Source: Gavia stellata
Lineage: Eukaryota; Chordata; Aves; Gaviiformes; Gaviidae
Reading direction: 5' to 3'
NCBI RefSeq assembly: GCF_030936135.1
Contig: NC_082618.1
Location: forward strand, 6,359,034-6,423,033
Length of the DNA: 64,000 bases
The notes beneath the pieces are model-generated. The model saw only the letters and a list, made by a program, of their open reading frames with translations, did no database searches and was not told the origin of the DNA. Both the position numbers and the translations under genes were made by a program. The stretch's first letter is position 1; every line of letters begins with the position of its first letter. This document shows, in pieces, positions 1-13,800 of this stretch.

Positions 1-2333
1 GAGCAATTCTGAATAGTTGCATTAAAAGGCTTTATATGAAGCGGTGTGCCTCCCCATGCTCTTAGTCAGGAAACCCACCTGAAGACCAGATATTACTTGC
101 CTGATGTGTGCTACTCTCCAGACTTTGCTTTACTGTGATGGGATATGTTCAGGTAAATCAGTAGCTTGGTTGTAACATTAAAACTTCCTTCATGCTGCTT
201 TATTCCCTCCTATTTTTCTCTAGTATTTTACAGACAAAAGAGCTCAGCCACTCACTAAGCTAAGTAATCCTTTTGGTACCTCCTGGACTAGAGGTCAGGC
301 TTGATATTTGCCCAGTGGAAGGGGGGTGGTATTTTTTTTCAAACCAGTCAGACCTAAAGAGCTCTTGTGAAATCACTGGCACAACGCCATGTTTCCATAG
401 CAGTCAGACCGGCAGAAGATACTGCTGTGAATGTTAACATCTCGGTGGCAGAGAGCCTCCTGCACGGTCTTCTGACTGTGGCATCAGTGAAATTACATAT
501 ACTTGAAGTGAAGCATGTCACAGTGTTTGTAGGATCAGGGCCTGTATCTATAGTTGATAGCTGCATGTTAGATTATTTTTTTTAGTGGTCTTTTAATTCA
601 ATAGAAAACTGCAGCAAACAGAAACACTTCTGCTTCATAACTGTAGAATGGCAGAGGAACACACTGAATGAGAGCACAAAGAGTTTATACTTGTTCTACT
701 CATGCAGTCTTGACGAAACAAAAGCACGATTGTACATGAGCTGCCCTTGGAGCTGGCTGAGATTTTTCTCAGGGAGAATTTAAAAGAGATCATCTTTAAT
801 ACACCCAGAAGAGTTCTGGTGAGCAGCCTGCCAGCTGTTGTCTGTCTTGGCTTTTGTGAAGTTTTTTAAACTCTGTATACAGATATTCAGTATAGCTGTT
901 TATATGTCTGCCGTTCTCTAAAAAGCCATCAGAAGTTCGTTTCTGGATTTGTTTTCTTTTAACCCTTCTACTTCTCTAGCATTTAAATGCTGTTGTAACT
1001 TCAAGCAATTACTGCCTCAGTATTTTTGCTGAAAAACATTAGGTGGCATCACTGAGAGCTGCCATTCATCACTCTCTGGGCTTTGTTAACGCCTCTTTCC
1101 CCTGTATCCTTTTCTGATGATGTCGCAGAATGGACAGAACCAGTATTTGTTTTAATTGTTGGTGATGCTTAAACAATTGGACAGGAGCTCTCTCACTGCA
1201 CCTTGATTTAATCTTATTAAACTAAGGAAATCTAGTGCAAGTTGTGAAAACCTGCAATTATCTTGTGGGGACAGTGTGAGATTTTGGAAGGTAGGCACAT
1301 CACTGGTTTCTCTTCCTATCTGTGAAATATGCGGTGGGATGAAAGAGAACTAGCACGCTCAGCCTAATCCTCTGTTTCCAGAAAAATACTGGGACTGTTT
1401 GTAAGCACCCAGAAGATAAGAGGCTGAAGAGATTTTTTTTTCCCAGGACAAATCATGTCATACCTACCCGTCTTTCTCCTGCGATGGTATTACGTGGATG
1501 GAAGGAAGTGGAAGAAGTGACGTATCTTTCAATATTAGTAAAGCTTTTCACATTATCAGAGGTGAGATTCTTGTAAGGCAGGGAAATAAAGGTACCATGA
1601 TGTGTCAGCAAAGCTGGATAAAAAGACAGGCTCAGAAGAGTTGTCAGGAACTTGCTGACAAAAAGGCAGCATTTATCAAGTGTGTTCTCTATAAGGACCC
1701 TCTTGGATCAGAAACTGCAGCCACAAAAGACAAATCCTTAAGAAACTAGGATTCGTTAGCTGAAGCTCAGAGAAGTACTTACTTAGAACAGGTTAGATTT
1801 ATTTCTAGTGCAAACACTTTAAGGGTGGTTGATCCGTGCTTGAGGCAGAGAAAGGGATTAGATAAGTTTCACAGTATTTTCTTCATCAGTAGACCATTTT
1901 TTTTAAAGGTTGATGAATTAGCTTCCATCCAGTTATAGGTTGATAGAGGTGGATTGTTAAATAAATAAAACAGTTAAGTAAAGACTGTGACCATTTTACA
2001 AAATCACCATTTTGGAGTTTAGTTTAAAGTATTTTAATGAAGTATGGGAACCACTATATTACTGGCCTTAAAATAAGTTTCTTGGGTGCTGATGCACATT
2101 GCATATATCCCAGATTTGCATGCATCTCATGTCTTTCAGACTACAGGTTGAGTAACAGTGATGTTGAGTAACAGATGACATCTCAGGTTTTCCTGTAGCC
2201 ATATATTAATGAAATTAGAGATACTTAGTAATGTTTCCTACCTATCTGTTCATTGTTTAACCTAGTTCTGAGAGATTCTTTGGGATGGAAAGTACTTACC
2301 ATACTGTTTACCTGTTAGACTATATTATTGTTC

Positions 2334-2394
<61 letters not shown>

Positions 2395-2746
2395 GATTAG
2401 ACAAAATTCTCATTTGTGGCCCCCTTCTTTTGCTACCCAAAATAAGTAGAGGTATTAGCTTCAATGATTCTGAAACAATAGATACGCAATATTGACCAGG
2501 GGCCAATCCATTAAGGTATTTTTAACTTACTGATAATTTCCTACCTTTGGTCTTAACTTGTGAGTGAATAATCACCTGACTACTTTCACCTCGGAAAAGG
2601 TGTTTAAAAGATCTTACAATTTTCATTACAAAATGTTTGAGTAGAATGATGCCATTTGCAACACGAGTTTCAGGCCAGAGATGAAAGTATCCAACACCCA
2701 GAATCATTAAAAAGTCCAGAACACAACTTTGCAAACAAATAAATGT
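1..2746. other. Left flank, no recognised gene
   Basis: I see no coding exon that I recognise in these 2.7 kb; the open frames are short and lack family features. Overlapping AATAAA hexamers on the plus strand (1960-1965 and 1964-1969) could end a plus-strand transcript entering from the left. In human the neighbour on this side of PSPH is NIPSNAP2, so a 3' UTR of that gene is a reasonable guess but is not shown by sequence here. A long ATT microsatellite lies at 2334-2394. Confidence 0.5.
2334..2394. repeat. (ATT)n microsatellite, about 20 copies
   Basis: An essentially uninterrupted trinucleotide ATT run of about 61 bp lies about 350 bp past the likely 3' end of PSPH. Pure runs of this length are usually length-polymorphic. 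Confidence 0.97.
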
Positions 2747-2752
2747 TTAATT
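2747..2752 (-). terminator. PSPH poly(A) signal (ATTAAA)
   Basis: The minus strand reads ATTAAA 52 nt after the PSPH stop codon. It is followed by T-rich and GT-rich sequence suited to a downstream cleavage element. ATTAAA is the commonest variant of the vertebrate hexamer. This would give PSPH a very short 3' UTR; a distal site further left cannot be excluded. Confidence 0.55.
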
Positions 2753-2803
2753 GCATTGTATAATGGATTTATAGTTGTTAAATATATTATTTTAGTGTAT
2801 AAT

Positions 2804-5800
2804 TTATCGTTCTTCCAGTTCCTTTAGCAGTTCGTCAAAGTGAGTAATGTACCATTTAGCTTTCTCCTTTACTTGCTTTCTGATTACATTTCCTCCAAAT
2901 CCAATGAAGCAGTCCTGGCAAAACAGAAAGAATGGGCACATATATTATTGCAGTCCCACATAAGGAATGGAGCTTCTCAGCAATTAAGTCTGTTTCTAAG
3001 ATTGGATTTTAAAATCAGGGTATTCCTCCCTGCCTCTTCCCCTATTTTACTTTGCATGTTCATTTTTCAAATGTATTAACAAGAACTTCATTAACATTTA
3101 ATTTTGCACCACTTTGGTTATTAGAGTTTTGTTCCAATAGGAAAGTTGTGTCTCAGTGCCTCGTAATTTCAAGATTGTTCAGATCTGAGATTTTACTGAA
3201 AATCTGATGTAAATGTGATGCAACATAAAGCGTTACTATTCAAGAATGAGTTAACATTTGAACGTGCATGCAGCATCTCACAATTATCCCTATACTGTTT
3301 ATCTTAACTCTGTTTACCTCATTTGATAGATACCAAAAGTAAACGTTAACCACGTCTTCAATCATTAACCAAGAACAATCATCATTTCTACATCTTGGAA
3401 AACCAGCTGCAGTGAAAGTGCAGTGTTTAAAATTTCCACTGCTGCTTTTTTGCCTTTAGGTAGAAAGCATTCAGCACATAGTAAGCTGCTTTGGTCCTGC
3501 ACATATTTCACAGTAAGGGACCAGCTGTCAGAACTCACATCAGCAGGAGCTCTCAGACTTTGTTCCTGTGCATTTCCATGCGCTGGGATATCTGTCCCTC
3601 AGCACTGGCGAAGAAGGGGTATTGGGGTACTTTTATGTAGAGACGGCATTAAGATCTCTCCTCTGTGAAGTGACCATTTATAAAAGTGGTCTTTCTCTTC
3701 CTTTTTTTATTATTTCACCCTGTCAGGGCTGATACATTTGAAGGTATCATCACTGTACAGTGAGATTAACCCTCTTGCTAGGCCAATATCAGGTAAATGC
3801 GCACCAGATCTGTGCCAGACCTTCATGCTAAGCATCATTCATCAGTGTTCCGAACCAGGATCTTGGTAGGGTAAGACCTCTGCACAGAAGCCTCTGCACT
3901 TACTACGGGGACATAGTGGGGAAAGGCAGACATGATAATATCAGCTTGATTTGAGACAGGATGCTAGACCATTACACAGCCCTGATAGACCCAGCCAGCA
4001 TCCTGGCTTAGAGGGTGACACCCTTGCTGAAACTGTCTGAACTGGGAGAAATCAACCATTGCGTGATGCAGGCTCTCTAGAGGAAAACTACCTACACAGA
4101 TCTCTCTTAGGCTGTGGGAAGTGCGAAAGATCTTCCCTGAAGTCCTGTAAAGAATTCAAACTGCACTTTTTATTTTTTCCCAAAGGATTTGCTCAAAAGG
4201 AATTTAGAATTCCAGTTCTTTAATACTTACAGCAGGGGGACAGGCTTCCATGTCTGTAGCTCCATCACCAATCATAACTACTTTCTTAAAGTGGAACTGT
4301 TCCTTTAGATGAGTAATAACCTTTCCTTTCCCCCCTGATTCAGCTGTTGGTTGTGTTTCGTCAAATCCTGCGTATTCTCCTACAACACAGTGGAAGGAGA
4401 AGTTAGACACAGAGCATATTTTCTTGTAAATGAAGAAAGATGTATGCCTATGGTCTTTACTTCAGAAAACAGCTAATTACATGCAGTCCTGTAAGCCTCA
4501 CAATATCGGCATCCCAAAAAAGTAACTAGAAGGTAAGCATAAAAACTAGGATTTTAGCTGAGTTTCAGTGGGGATATTTTCAAAGAGCTGAAATGCTACA
4601 ACAAAAGTAGAAACCCTTTATGGGTGGTGTTACAAATCCATTCCCAGTCACTCTGGTCCAGTCATTCTGGTGTAAACATTTCAAAACCAGCATCCAGTAC
4701 AATGTATAGACAGTATATGAACCATGGAGTAAGAAACAACCTCACTAACTGCAGTTCTGCTTGATTACACTAGCTTAAAGTCCAGAGCAGCTCTACTAAA
4801 GTACATCGGTCTCCACGCATACCTCAAAGTCACTGAAAGAGAAGTTTGCCTCTGAAAGCAGGTAAGTGTAATAAATTCTTTTAACTTGAAGGAGCAAGAG
4901 AAAATGAAACTCTGCTGTCAGCAACTGTAACGTGTTTTACCTTTGGCACAGCCTGCAATTAAAAAGTAACTACAGCTCTATTTCTTGTGTCTGGAAAATG
5001 ACCTGAACTGATGTTTTTGGTAAGGTCTTGCAGTTTTCCTACTTGGAGCTAGCTGGATTGGTAACAAGGTCATGTAGGCTGGACGGTATTATCTGACAGT
5101 TTGAACTGAAAAAGTGGCATTAATTAGCAGAGAAAAGAGTCTTTAAGGGAATCTCACCATTAAAGTAAAACTTCAGCCTGTTGGCAAAGACATTTGCTGT
5201 TGGAATGTTCAGCTGTGAGGCCACGTGCTCCACGATGCTCTGAAACCCCCCAGAGACCAAGAAGACCTGGACCCCTCGTTGATGAAGCCTGCTCACCAGC
5301 TCCCTGAGAAGAAAGAGCAGTCACCAAGCGTGAGTGCCTGGCAGCATCCAGGGCTAACAAGAAAGTTAAAATATATCTTTCCTAAACAAGGCTGCCCATA
5401 CTTTGTGTTATTCCAGTTTAGTTAGGATGTGTGCTGCTTTCCAGCTCCATCCATTTCTGCTGCCCAAAGCTCTTCCTTCTTTCCCTTGCAAGTTTGTGCA
5501 TACACCTGGCTTGAAAAGAGCTGAACAAAACCATCACATCTACAGACAAACAGGTATTAAGTCACTCAGAAACAAGCACTCCCTAGAAATGTTTTCTTTA
5601 CGCTTTCATACTATTCACATTAGTTCCCTTGAACAAATGAGACCAGATCCAGTTCAGATTTTTTTCTGAAGTGAGGTAAAACAACAGCAATAAAATTAAT
5701 CTATAATGCAGAAAAGAGTAGGGAATGTGGGGGAGAAAGCCGCTGTGCCAAAATGCAAAAGTGGGCTGAAAAGCATGCAAACATTTTCTAACTCTGAGTC

Positions 5801-7878
5801 GGTTCCCCAGACGCTGGACATGAATGCCATCTTTAGATCAGCTACAGAAAAGGAATCAAATTAAGTAGAAGTTTTCAGACCCAGTTAATGTCAACGGGGC
5901 TTGAAGGCAGTTAAAAGTTTTATGGGATGTGGCTCTAGAAGCAGGAAGATCAGCATGCAGCAATGCTGAGCAGTAGAAGTGGTAGCAGTAATGGCAGAAA
6001 TGCTAAATACTAAAAAGCAAAGTGGAGGCTTAAAGCAGGCTACACAGAAAAGGAGGAAGAAAGGGAAGGAATGAAAAGGAAAATCATGTGATTCTAAACA
6101 AGGAAACAATGTTCTCTTTGTAGTTCCATCTAGCTATGCCTTCTAAAGAAAAAGCTGAGCATGTGCTTCATTTCAAGGAGAAAATACATGCACAGTATCG
6201 TCTAAAACTACTATATGTGCTAAAAACATTTCAGACTTGGAGCTATGACCAGATTTTGTAGTAAAGAAATTATTTTCAATTGTTTGAAACAATTTGAATA
6301 GGAAAAAAAAACCCTTTTCAGTTTAAATAGTTAATGTTTATTCCAAACCCAAAGATGAATGAATACACACCTATATGTATGTATTCCCCTTAATGATTTT
6401 TTAAAACTTTTTTAGGGACTTCAATACAGAATGGGTAGCTCTGAACAATGGAACTCTGTAAGCTGAATCCAGGGGTGTGACTGAACACAGAAGTGTAAGA
6501 GGTAAAATAATTGCAGAATAGACCAAGCCAGTAGTTCATACTGGGTATTAAATCTCCTCCCAGTTCCATCACCCGTCAAAAAACAGATGGGATTCAACAG
6601 ATTATTTTCCATGCCAGTTTAATCCTTGAGTCAGAATTTGAGCTTGCCAGCCAAAATGCCAGTTAATACCTAAGACTGTTTTCTTTCTGCATGAATGCTT
6701 AGCCACTTGACATGGACTCAGGCCATTATAAGCTCCTGATATAAGCTTTGTACATAAACAACATAGAAATGGAGTAGGAAGGCAATCTAAACCAGCTGTA
6801 TGGTCTTACAGCCTCACTAATGTCACAGAATTTTGTTGATTTACACCATGTGCTTTTCAAAGACTTGTTCGTTAGATCATTTGAAATACTTCTTACCTTA
6901 TTCCTGGTGTTAGCTGAGGTGGATTGTCAGATATTAATTTCTGCACTTGCTCATAGGAGGGACGTATGAGACCTAGTCGTGCTGTTAAAGCTGCTTTGAA
7001 TGTCACAGTGCCACCCATAGCTCTGCGGGTCCTAAATTGTGATCCAAAGAAAGCAAATCAGTGACACTTAACACGTTGAGGCTTCTCCCAAGAACAGTTA
7101 GTTAAAGAAGAATGACAAGGAACAAGGTAAGAGACCATAGGTTCTAGGTTATACCATATCTATGTGGTAAAGGAGAAGATCGGTACACTGAAAAGATTGG
7201 TAGCAACCACTGGTAGAAGATCTCCACAGATCGGAGCTCTTGTGCAAACCAGTGAGGCAAAGGAAAACTGCTTCATTCCCTCTGTGAGTGCATCTGAGCC
7301 ACTGGGACCAATATTCCTAAACTGCAGCTCAGGTGCTGTTCTCTGAAATTATCAGAACTTTTGCTGCAAGCTTCAATGGAAACAACATCAGCCTCAGGCA
7401 AGTGTTAAGAGAGTGGTCCCCTCTCCTCCATCTCATAATAAGGTTTGCTAGTGCTTAGCCAAGTTTAATGATGAGGCTTGATCTTTTAGTCTATCGAAGA
7501 AATTTACATTAGAGAATTGATGTCAGTATAGTTTTGTTGAGTGGCTTCACAATTCCAAAAGAAGTTACTTCATTATGCATTAATTCCACTTATTATTCCT
7601 AAAATCCTTTTTAAACTGTAATAATGTCCTCTGATAGAGTTGAATTCATCCCTGTTGTAAATTCATTGTCACAGATTAACCTTATCCATGCTTATTTTTT
7701 ACTACTATTCCTATGAAGTAAACAGCAAATATACATACATCTCTGCGACGGCATCTCCGACTCCACAGAACTTCGCAAGCTCATCGATGCCTTCTTCCCT
7801 GATGACTGTACTGTCCACATCAAAGCATACTGCATCAGCACTGCGGAAGATTTCTTTCATCTCCAAGAGGGACGCCAT
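2804..7878 (-). CDS. PSPH: Phosphoserine phosphatase, 5 coding exons
   Basis: Cytosolic HAD-family, Mg2+-dependent enzyme that hydrolyses phosphoserine to serine, the last step of serine synthesis from 3-phosphoglycerate. Coding exons on the minus strand are 7878-7739, 7031-6897, 5303-5158, 4379-4231 and 2914-2804, giving 226 aa against 225 in human. HAD motif I is DVDST (D20 nucleophile, D22). Motif II is SGGF at S109. K158 and motif III GDGATD (D179, D183) are also present. The C-terminus reads KELEER, one residue longer than human. The start was chosen at the ATG of [11 protein letters not shown] because a good acceptor (pyrimidine run then CAG at 7900-7898) lies 19 nt upstream, so the in-frame ATG at 7959 falls in intron. 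All junctions are GT/AG and keep frame. Probably transcribed from the promoter shared with CCT6A, as in human. Confidence 0.97.
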
Positions 7879-7897
7879 CCTTTTAGGAACCTTCTTA

Positions 7898-10800
7898 CTG
7901 TGAGGGGACAAGATAAAGTCTTTCTCTGAGTGACAGTACTGCACTCTGTCTTGAGCCATTGGTGCAACTGATCTGGTTCTTGCGAGTAGGGACGAGCACA
8001 GCCTGGTAGCCAGCTTTTATCAAAAAGTGTGAGCGGTGGTGGAGGTCTGGCTCGGTTGCTGATTTGCTCTCTCCTGTTGCTGCCTACTGATGTTCAATTT
8101 ACGTTACAGGTGGGCCGTGGAGCTCTGGTCAGTTGCTGATTTGCTCTCTGCAGGCTCGGCCCATTGATGTTCACATGGGGTTCAAGGTTGTAATACTTGG
8201 CATTTGCTGAACCATCAGACTGCCAACTACTGTGTGGGACTTGCAATTCTCTGTCTCATCTTGCCCTCACTGCTCAAATGGATCTTGATTTCTCATCAGA
8301 CCCAGTCTAGTGTGTGAAATTAGTTGCTCCAGGAGATAGTAAAAGACACGCAGCCCTTAAGGATTTGCTTCATCACAGTAGACATAACTATCTTAAACCT
8401 ATCAGTGAGTGGTAGATCCTTTTCTATGTCCTGATTAATATAAACTAAATATTCTCATCATCTGTGAATGCATAGAAGGTTTGGCCATTAGCACTGGGAA
8501 TTAGTCTTTCATAAAATCCATTAAAGTCTTGGGCTTTGAGAACTTCATTCAACCAGTTAAGATATCACATCATGACACAACTTCTTCCGTAACAACGCCT
8601 GACAAAAAGGTATTTTCTTCCCTTTTATATCTGTCCACTTAAATATGTTGAGCACTTCTTCCGCAGATCAGAAGCGCAAGGTGTTAAGTATTTTCTTGCT
8701 CTACCCTACTCACCTTCTGCTTTACCCTTTCATAAGGGAATTCAGTGTGGACTTCACTATTTACCAATCTGTACATTTAGACAGAAATAACAGCTTTCTA
8801 TCTAGCTCACTTCCCAGATTTTTGTAAAAGTGTTTGGTTGTCTCTTCTAATCTCGGATGTCTCTCAGGACACATCTTGTGTAAATGATCTGGGTAGCAGG
8901 TTCTCTCTTTTTCTGGGATAGGGGAAAAATTTTTACCATCAAACAGCATGTTATATACTTTCATTGTGTTACATACCTTCATCTTTTGTTTTCCTTTCAA
9001 TAAGCAAATTTATTTTTCTCCTATATATCATGTGAATTTTGATGGTTAGAGGTCTTAATACACACAAGTTCCCACAAAACACTTATTTTTTGCCCTTTTT
9101 GGACAAATTTTGCACCCCCAGATACAAACAACATTCAGTGAAGGTGGAGAAGATGATCACTATGTACCTTGCTTTGGAAAAGTACAGGAGCTGATCGGTA
9201 CTGGTGTAGCTCACTGCCAAGACAGGAGTCACCCAGGGATCACGCATGGTAAGCACCAGTGCTGTTTCCTGAGGTGACTTCTGTGTGCTCACTGAGAGAT
9301 CACAGCTAAATAGTTAACGGTCAAAGCAGGAACAGGAACCTTTAGTTTTATTCCCATGACTAGTAACCATATGGAAAAGGCTTTATGAAAAATTACCATA
9401 ATCACTGAAAAAATATATAGAACACACACTCATCTTTTATTTGTTCATGTGTATAGAATAAAAGAGAATACTCCAGTCTTTCACTGGAAGGTAAAAGTCT
9501 GTATAAATGAAGCCACCAAACCTAAGCAGTGAAACCTGTTGTGAACAGCTAAGAGCCATATTTGTAAAAGATACTATCTGTTTAACAAACAGGTAGATAT
9601 GAAATAGCAAGAAACAGAGCAAGTCACATTAAAGGCAAAGCTATCCAAAGGCAGTAATAAAACAGTACTGTTTGAGAGGGTCATTCTAGCTATTCTTGAG
9701 TTTTTTGGTGTGAACACACTACTATAGTAACCAAAGTAGGTTCATGGCTTTTGCACAAGGCCAAGAAGGTGACACAGCAGCTTTCTCAGTGCTCACCTGC
9801 ATCGCAGGTGTGAGTGAGAATGGGAGAACAGGTATTGCCCAGCCCGTACTTCCCTCATGTGCATTCAGTTTAGGTGTGGGAAGGTAGGACAGAGCCTGGG
9901 CTCAATCTCCCCAGTGTGCCAGAAAGCAGAGGTGAGTGGGTACGCAGTAAAGAGGAGATATTCCCAGAAAAGGCTTTTACAAACTCCACCTCTGGGAAGG
10001 GCAGAAACAAGGACTGAACCACAGTTTGACAGGTCTCTGCTTTTGGTGCATCAGAGCTGTTCCGTGCACAAACAGTGTAAAACTCTGGTCTAGGCTTAGA
10101 AGCATCACTAAAGAATCACTTGCTGCAGACAGCATGTGGGGTTTTTTTGTATTTTTCTATAAAGACTGCACTGTACGTACAAGAAATACAGTCATATGCC
10201 ATCAGCATGGCACGTAAAAGAAACCCCTCTCTCTTAAGTGGCCACGGACATAAAAACTTCACTCTGACAGAGACTGGTTCTGAGCTAAGACTTGGCAGTG
10301 GGTGGACAGGTGACACGTGAATTCCAAGTTTACTTTGCATTAGCCTTGACTTGACATTGGCTCCACAGCACTGTGTTTGTGTTTTCAGTGGAAGTTTTTG
10401 ATTTTCTGAGCAGGAGGGCTTTGACTTTCAGGCAGGCCTTAACAGCCATTTGCTAGGTATATTTGTGCAGTGGAATTAAAAAAAAACATCCAGTAACGTT
10501 TTTTAAATGGCAGGGTGTTAATTTTTTCCAGCCTACTGGAAATTACAAAGTCCACCAAAAATTCAGCCATGAGTTTGGTGCCAATTTTAAAGATTTGCTC
10601 TATTGGACAAACTTGTTGCATCACTGTGGCGTGACATTTGCGTCATGGTGTTCCAACACTGATTCCTTATTATGCAAAGCCATCACATTGCCTCATGCCA
10701 ACCTGAGGCTGCACTGCAACATTACCACATTGTGATGCAATGTCACTGTCTGGGGACACCGCACTGTGATGTGATTTCTTGGAGAGAGAACCTGAAATAC

Positions 10801-13800
10801 ATTTCTGGATACATGTCTTCAAAATTTTTATCTCTCTGAGAAAAATGTTGTCACTAGAAACACACATTGGGAGCAGGAGGGAAGAGACATTAACTTTTCC
10901 TTCTCTCTGGTATCCACATTTCCCATACTCCTTTCCCTTCTGGATGCTCCTTACAATGACGAGCCCACCGCTGTGGTGGACTTTGCACTTTGATGGACAA
11001 ATAGACAAGTTAGAGGAAGAATTACAGATACCAGTTGTGGAGCCATGGTTGGAATTAACCCTGTCCTCTTTTTGTGCCATGCAATAACTCTTTCAAAAGA
11101 GTTTCCAGCTGTGGTTTATAGTGCCTAAAAATGACAAGTTGGAAGGGAAGAATTGCGTTTTGAAATGGAGAAACCATCAGTAGTTCCTGGTCTCCCTTGG
11201 TCTGTGACCTGCTAAAATCTTCCTACTTTCTGCTATAGCTGGGCATTGAGTCCTGGAAAACACAGACCTGGTTTTGGGTAGTGTATCATCACGCAGGTTG
11301 GAGAACTTGTGATGAACTGTAAAGTAGGGCAACTCATACAGGAGCAAAGTGGAGAACCCGTGAAATTATTCAGGGTCCAGGTATTGCAGGGAGTCTTCCC
11401 AGTGGGAAAAGCAAATTTTAGGAGTTAAAGGTGGTTCATTTAGAGTGAAATAAGGTTCTTCTGCCCTTGTTGGCAGAGCTCCAGGTGTCACCATCAGTCC
11501 CAGAGGATGGCAAATGCCGTTCCAAATGGTAACATGCCAATTTCAGTAACTCGTGAATTTTTTTTCCCAGCCCTAAATGTAGATGAGAGCATAAGGCAAG
11601 GCTATTAGTCATTGAGTAACGGGCAACAGGAGTGAAGGAAAATACAAGCAGGAGAGGTTCTGCTCCTTCCTTTGTTTTCAAAATTTTCACTGGGCTATCC
11701 TGACATGTCTTCCACCAGGAAGCTGCCTAGAATTCACCTCCGGGTAAGCACGCATAGGAAATAGGGACAGACGGAGCAGCTTGTCCACAGGTAGGTGTCA
11801 CTTGGAAACACCAGCAAAAAGAATTGAAGCTGTGTAAAACCTTTCTACGGACAAATCTCTTAACAGCTGTAGTAAGGGAACAGCAATTTTTTATTCCAGA
11901 GTGGTACAGGCCTCTACAGTTGCAGAGATTAATTACTCTGAAATACAGGGCATCTAATTGCTTAAATGCGTCAATGTTTTAATTAGATGGTACAAAAAAA
12001 GAAATTCCCATAAATAATGAGTTCTGTCTTCATATGAAAAACATGGGTAGAAAATCTCTGATCCTTCTGCCATTGAATTTCAGATAGGTAATCTACTCCT
12101 ACACTATTATTTGCATGCTAGAAAAGCATCCAAGCATGAAACATTTCAACAGATCTAATAATAAAATATTGTGGGGAAAAGCTGAAAAGAAGAAAATGGG
12201 GAAGAGAAGAAACAACGGGCAAAGACATGACTAGAGAAGACATAAGAAAAGAGTAACAGAGGGAGAGAGGTAGGGTGAAACTTGAAATAAAGATGGAGAA
12301 AAAGGAAATCACAAGGGAAAAGTGGAATTCCCATGAGATCTCTTTGCCTCCAGACTATGAAGTACTTCATTAGGCCACTTGGAAAACTGGCATTTCCATA
12401 AGAAATTTCGTAACAGAGAGGGTGGAGTCACAGAAGCAAGCACAGGAATTATGTAAAACCACGTGTCAAAGGAAAACAACTGAAATCTTTTCTGTTTGCT
12501 GACCCTTCAAAGAAGGGCACTTGACGCACTGTGAAAAATTGAAACATCCGCGGTATCTGCTCCATATAATGCAAAAGGAATAAGTAAATGGTACTCAGAA
12601 CTCCAGGTGTTCTGGGGCTGGTATATTTTGATGAGATCATGAGATCTCAAAATCCTCATTGTGACTAGACTTCACTTGTTATCATATTTCAGCTTTCAGA
12701 AGTGCTGCCACACTGCTACTTTGCATTATGTTCACATTTATTGCTGTGAAAAAATGAAGATTAAGTGAATCTTAATGAAATATGACCTAAAATATCTTTT
12801 TTAAAAGATCACTCAGGAATATCCTAGTTTACAAACGGTTTCTGGTGTTTCTGATTCTGATTTACTTTCCCCATTTAACAAGGTGAGAGTGAGCACTTCA
12901 CTGAGATACACTCTGAGCTGCATTCCCAAGCAGAGTAACACTACATTGAATGTGCAGTGAGATTAACAGAAATGCAACCACATTAAACTGTTGCTATTGC
13001 ATTGAAGGGGAACTGCTGCTTAGAGTAAGGGATTTGGAGAAAATAGTTCTTGAAACTTTTCTCAGGACCTGTTGCCACTACAGGAGTGGTCCCGCTTGTA
13101 AGAATGTTCACAGGACTATTTCCATGGTATTAGTTTAAACAAACCAGTTAATCCTCATCATTTCTAGTCCTGTGTCTGTAAAATGGGAATAACACAGTGA
13201 TACAGCTTTTCTATGCTGAGGTTTAATTCTCAGTATTAGCAATATGTTTTGAAACCTTTAGAGGAAAGGGGATACATTTAAGCAGATTAGTTATATTTAA
13301 GCAAATTGTGACTGTTCTATATATCCCTGCAAGTACTACTCTTTAAAAGTTCAACCCATCCATCCATAATTGTGAGTTTCTGTGATTTTCAGTGTGCGAA
13401 TAGAAAGATTCAGTCCTTATCCTCACTAAGTTCGCTTTACACTTCCTGTTTTTCTGTTCAGTTTTTCAAGGTAGTAATACAGACCTGTATGCAAGTCAAG
13501 AGATGAATTCTTTGCAGCTATACACTAACACTTGAACAGCAGTGCTTAACAGTGAATTTATTTAAGCACTGTTTAAAAAGTAGTTGAAAAGGGGTAGAAG
13601 GAACCTGACGGATGTTGACATACACCTCCCAACTCTCCAATCCCCTCTTGCCGATCCTGACAAAATGATGATGCTTCCCCCCTGCATGATTGCATCATTC
13701 ATTCATGCTGCTGTTATAAAACAGGCACCACGCTGCTGCTGCATCTTGCAGGGCAGCACAGTCACAGCCCCGGCAGAAGACACTCTTCATTTTCTATGCT

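Noticed and set aside
7711-7959. In-frame ATG at 7959 upstream of the PSPH start, adding 27 residues
   Set aside because: A good splice acceptor lies between it and the family start, so those codons are intron or non-coding. The shorter start matches human PSPH.
10463-11087. Overlapping 90-136 aa frames on both strands at 10.5-11.1 kb
   Set aside because: No recognisable domain, frames open on both strands, and no clear splice context. Treated as PSPH intron.
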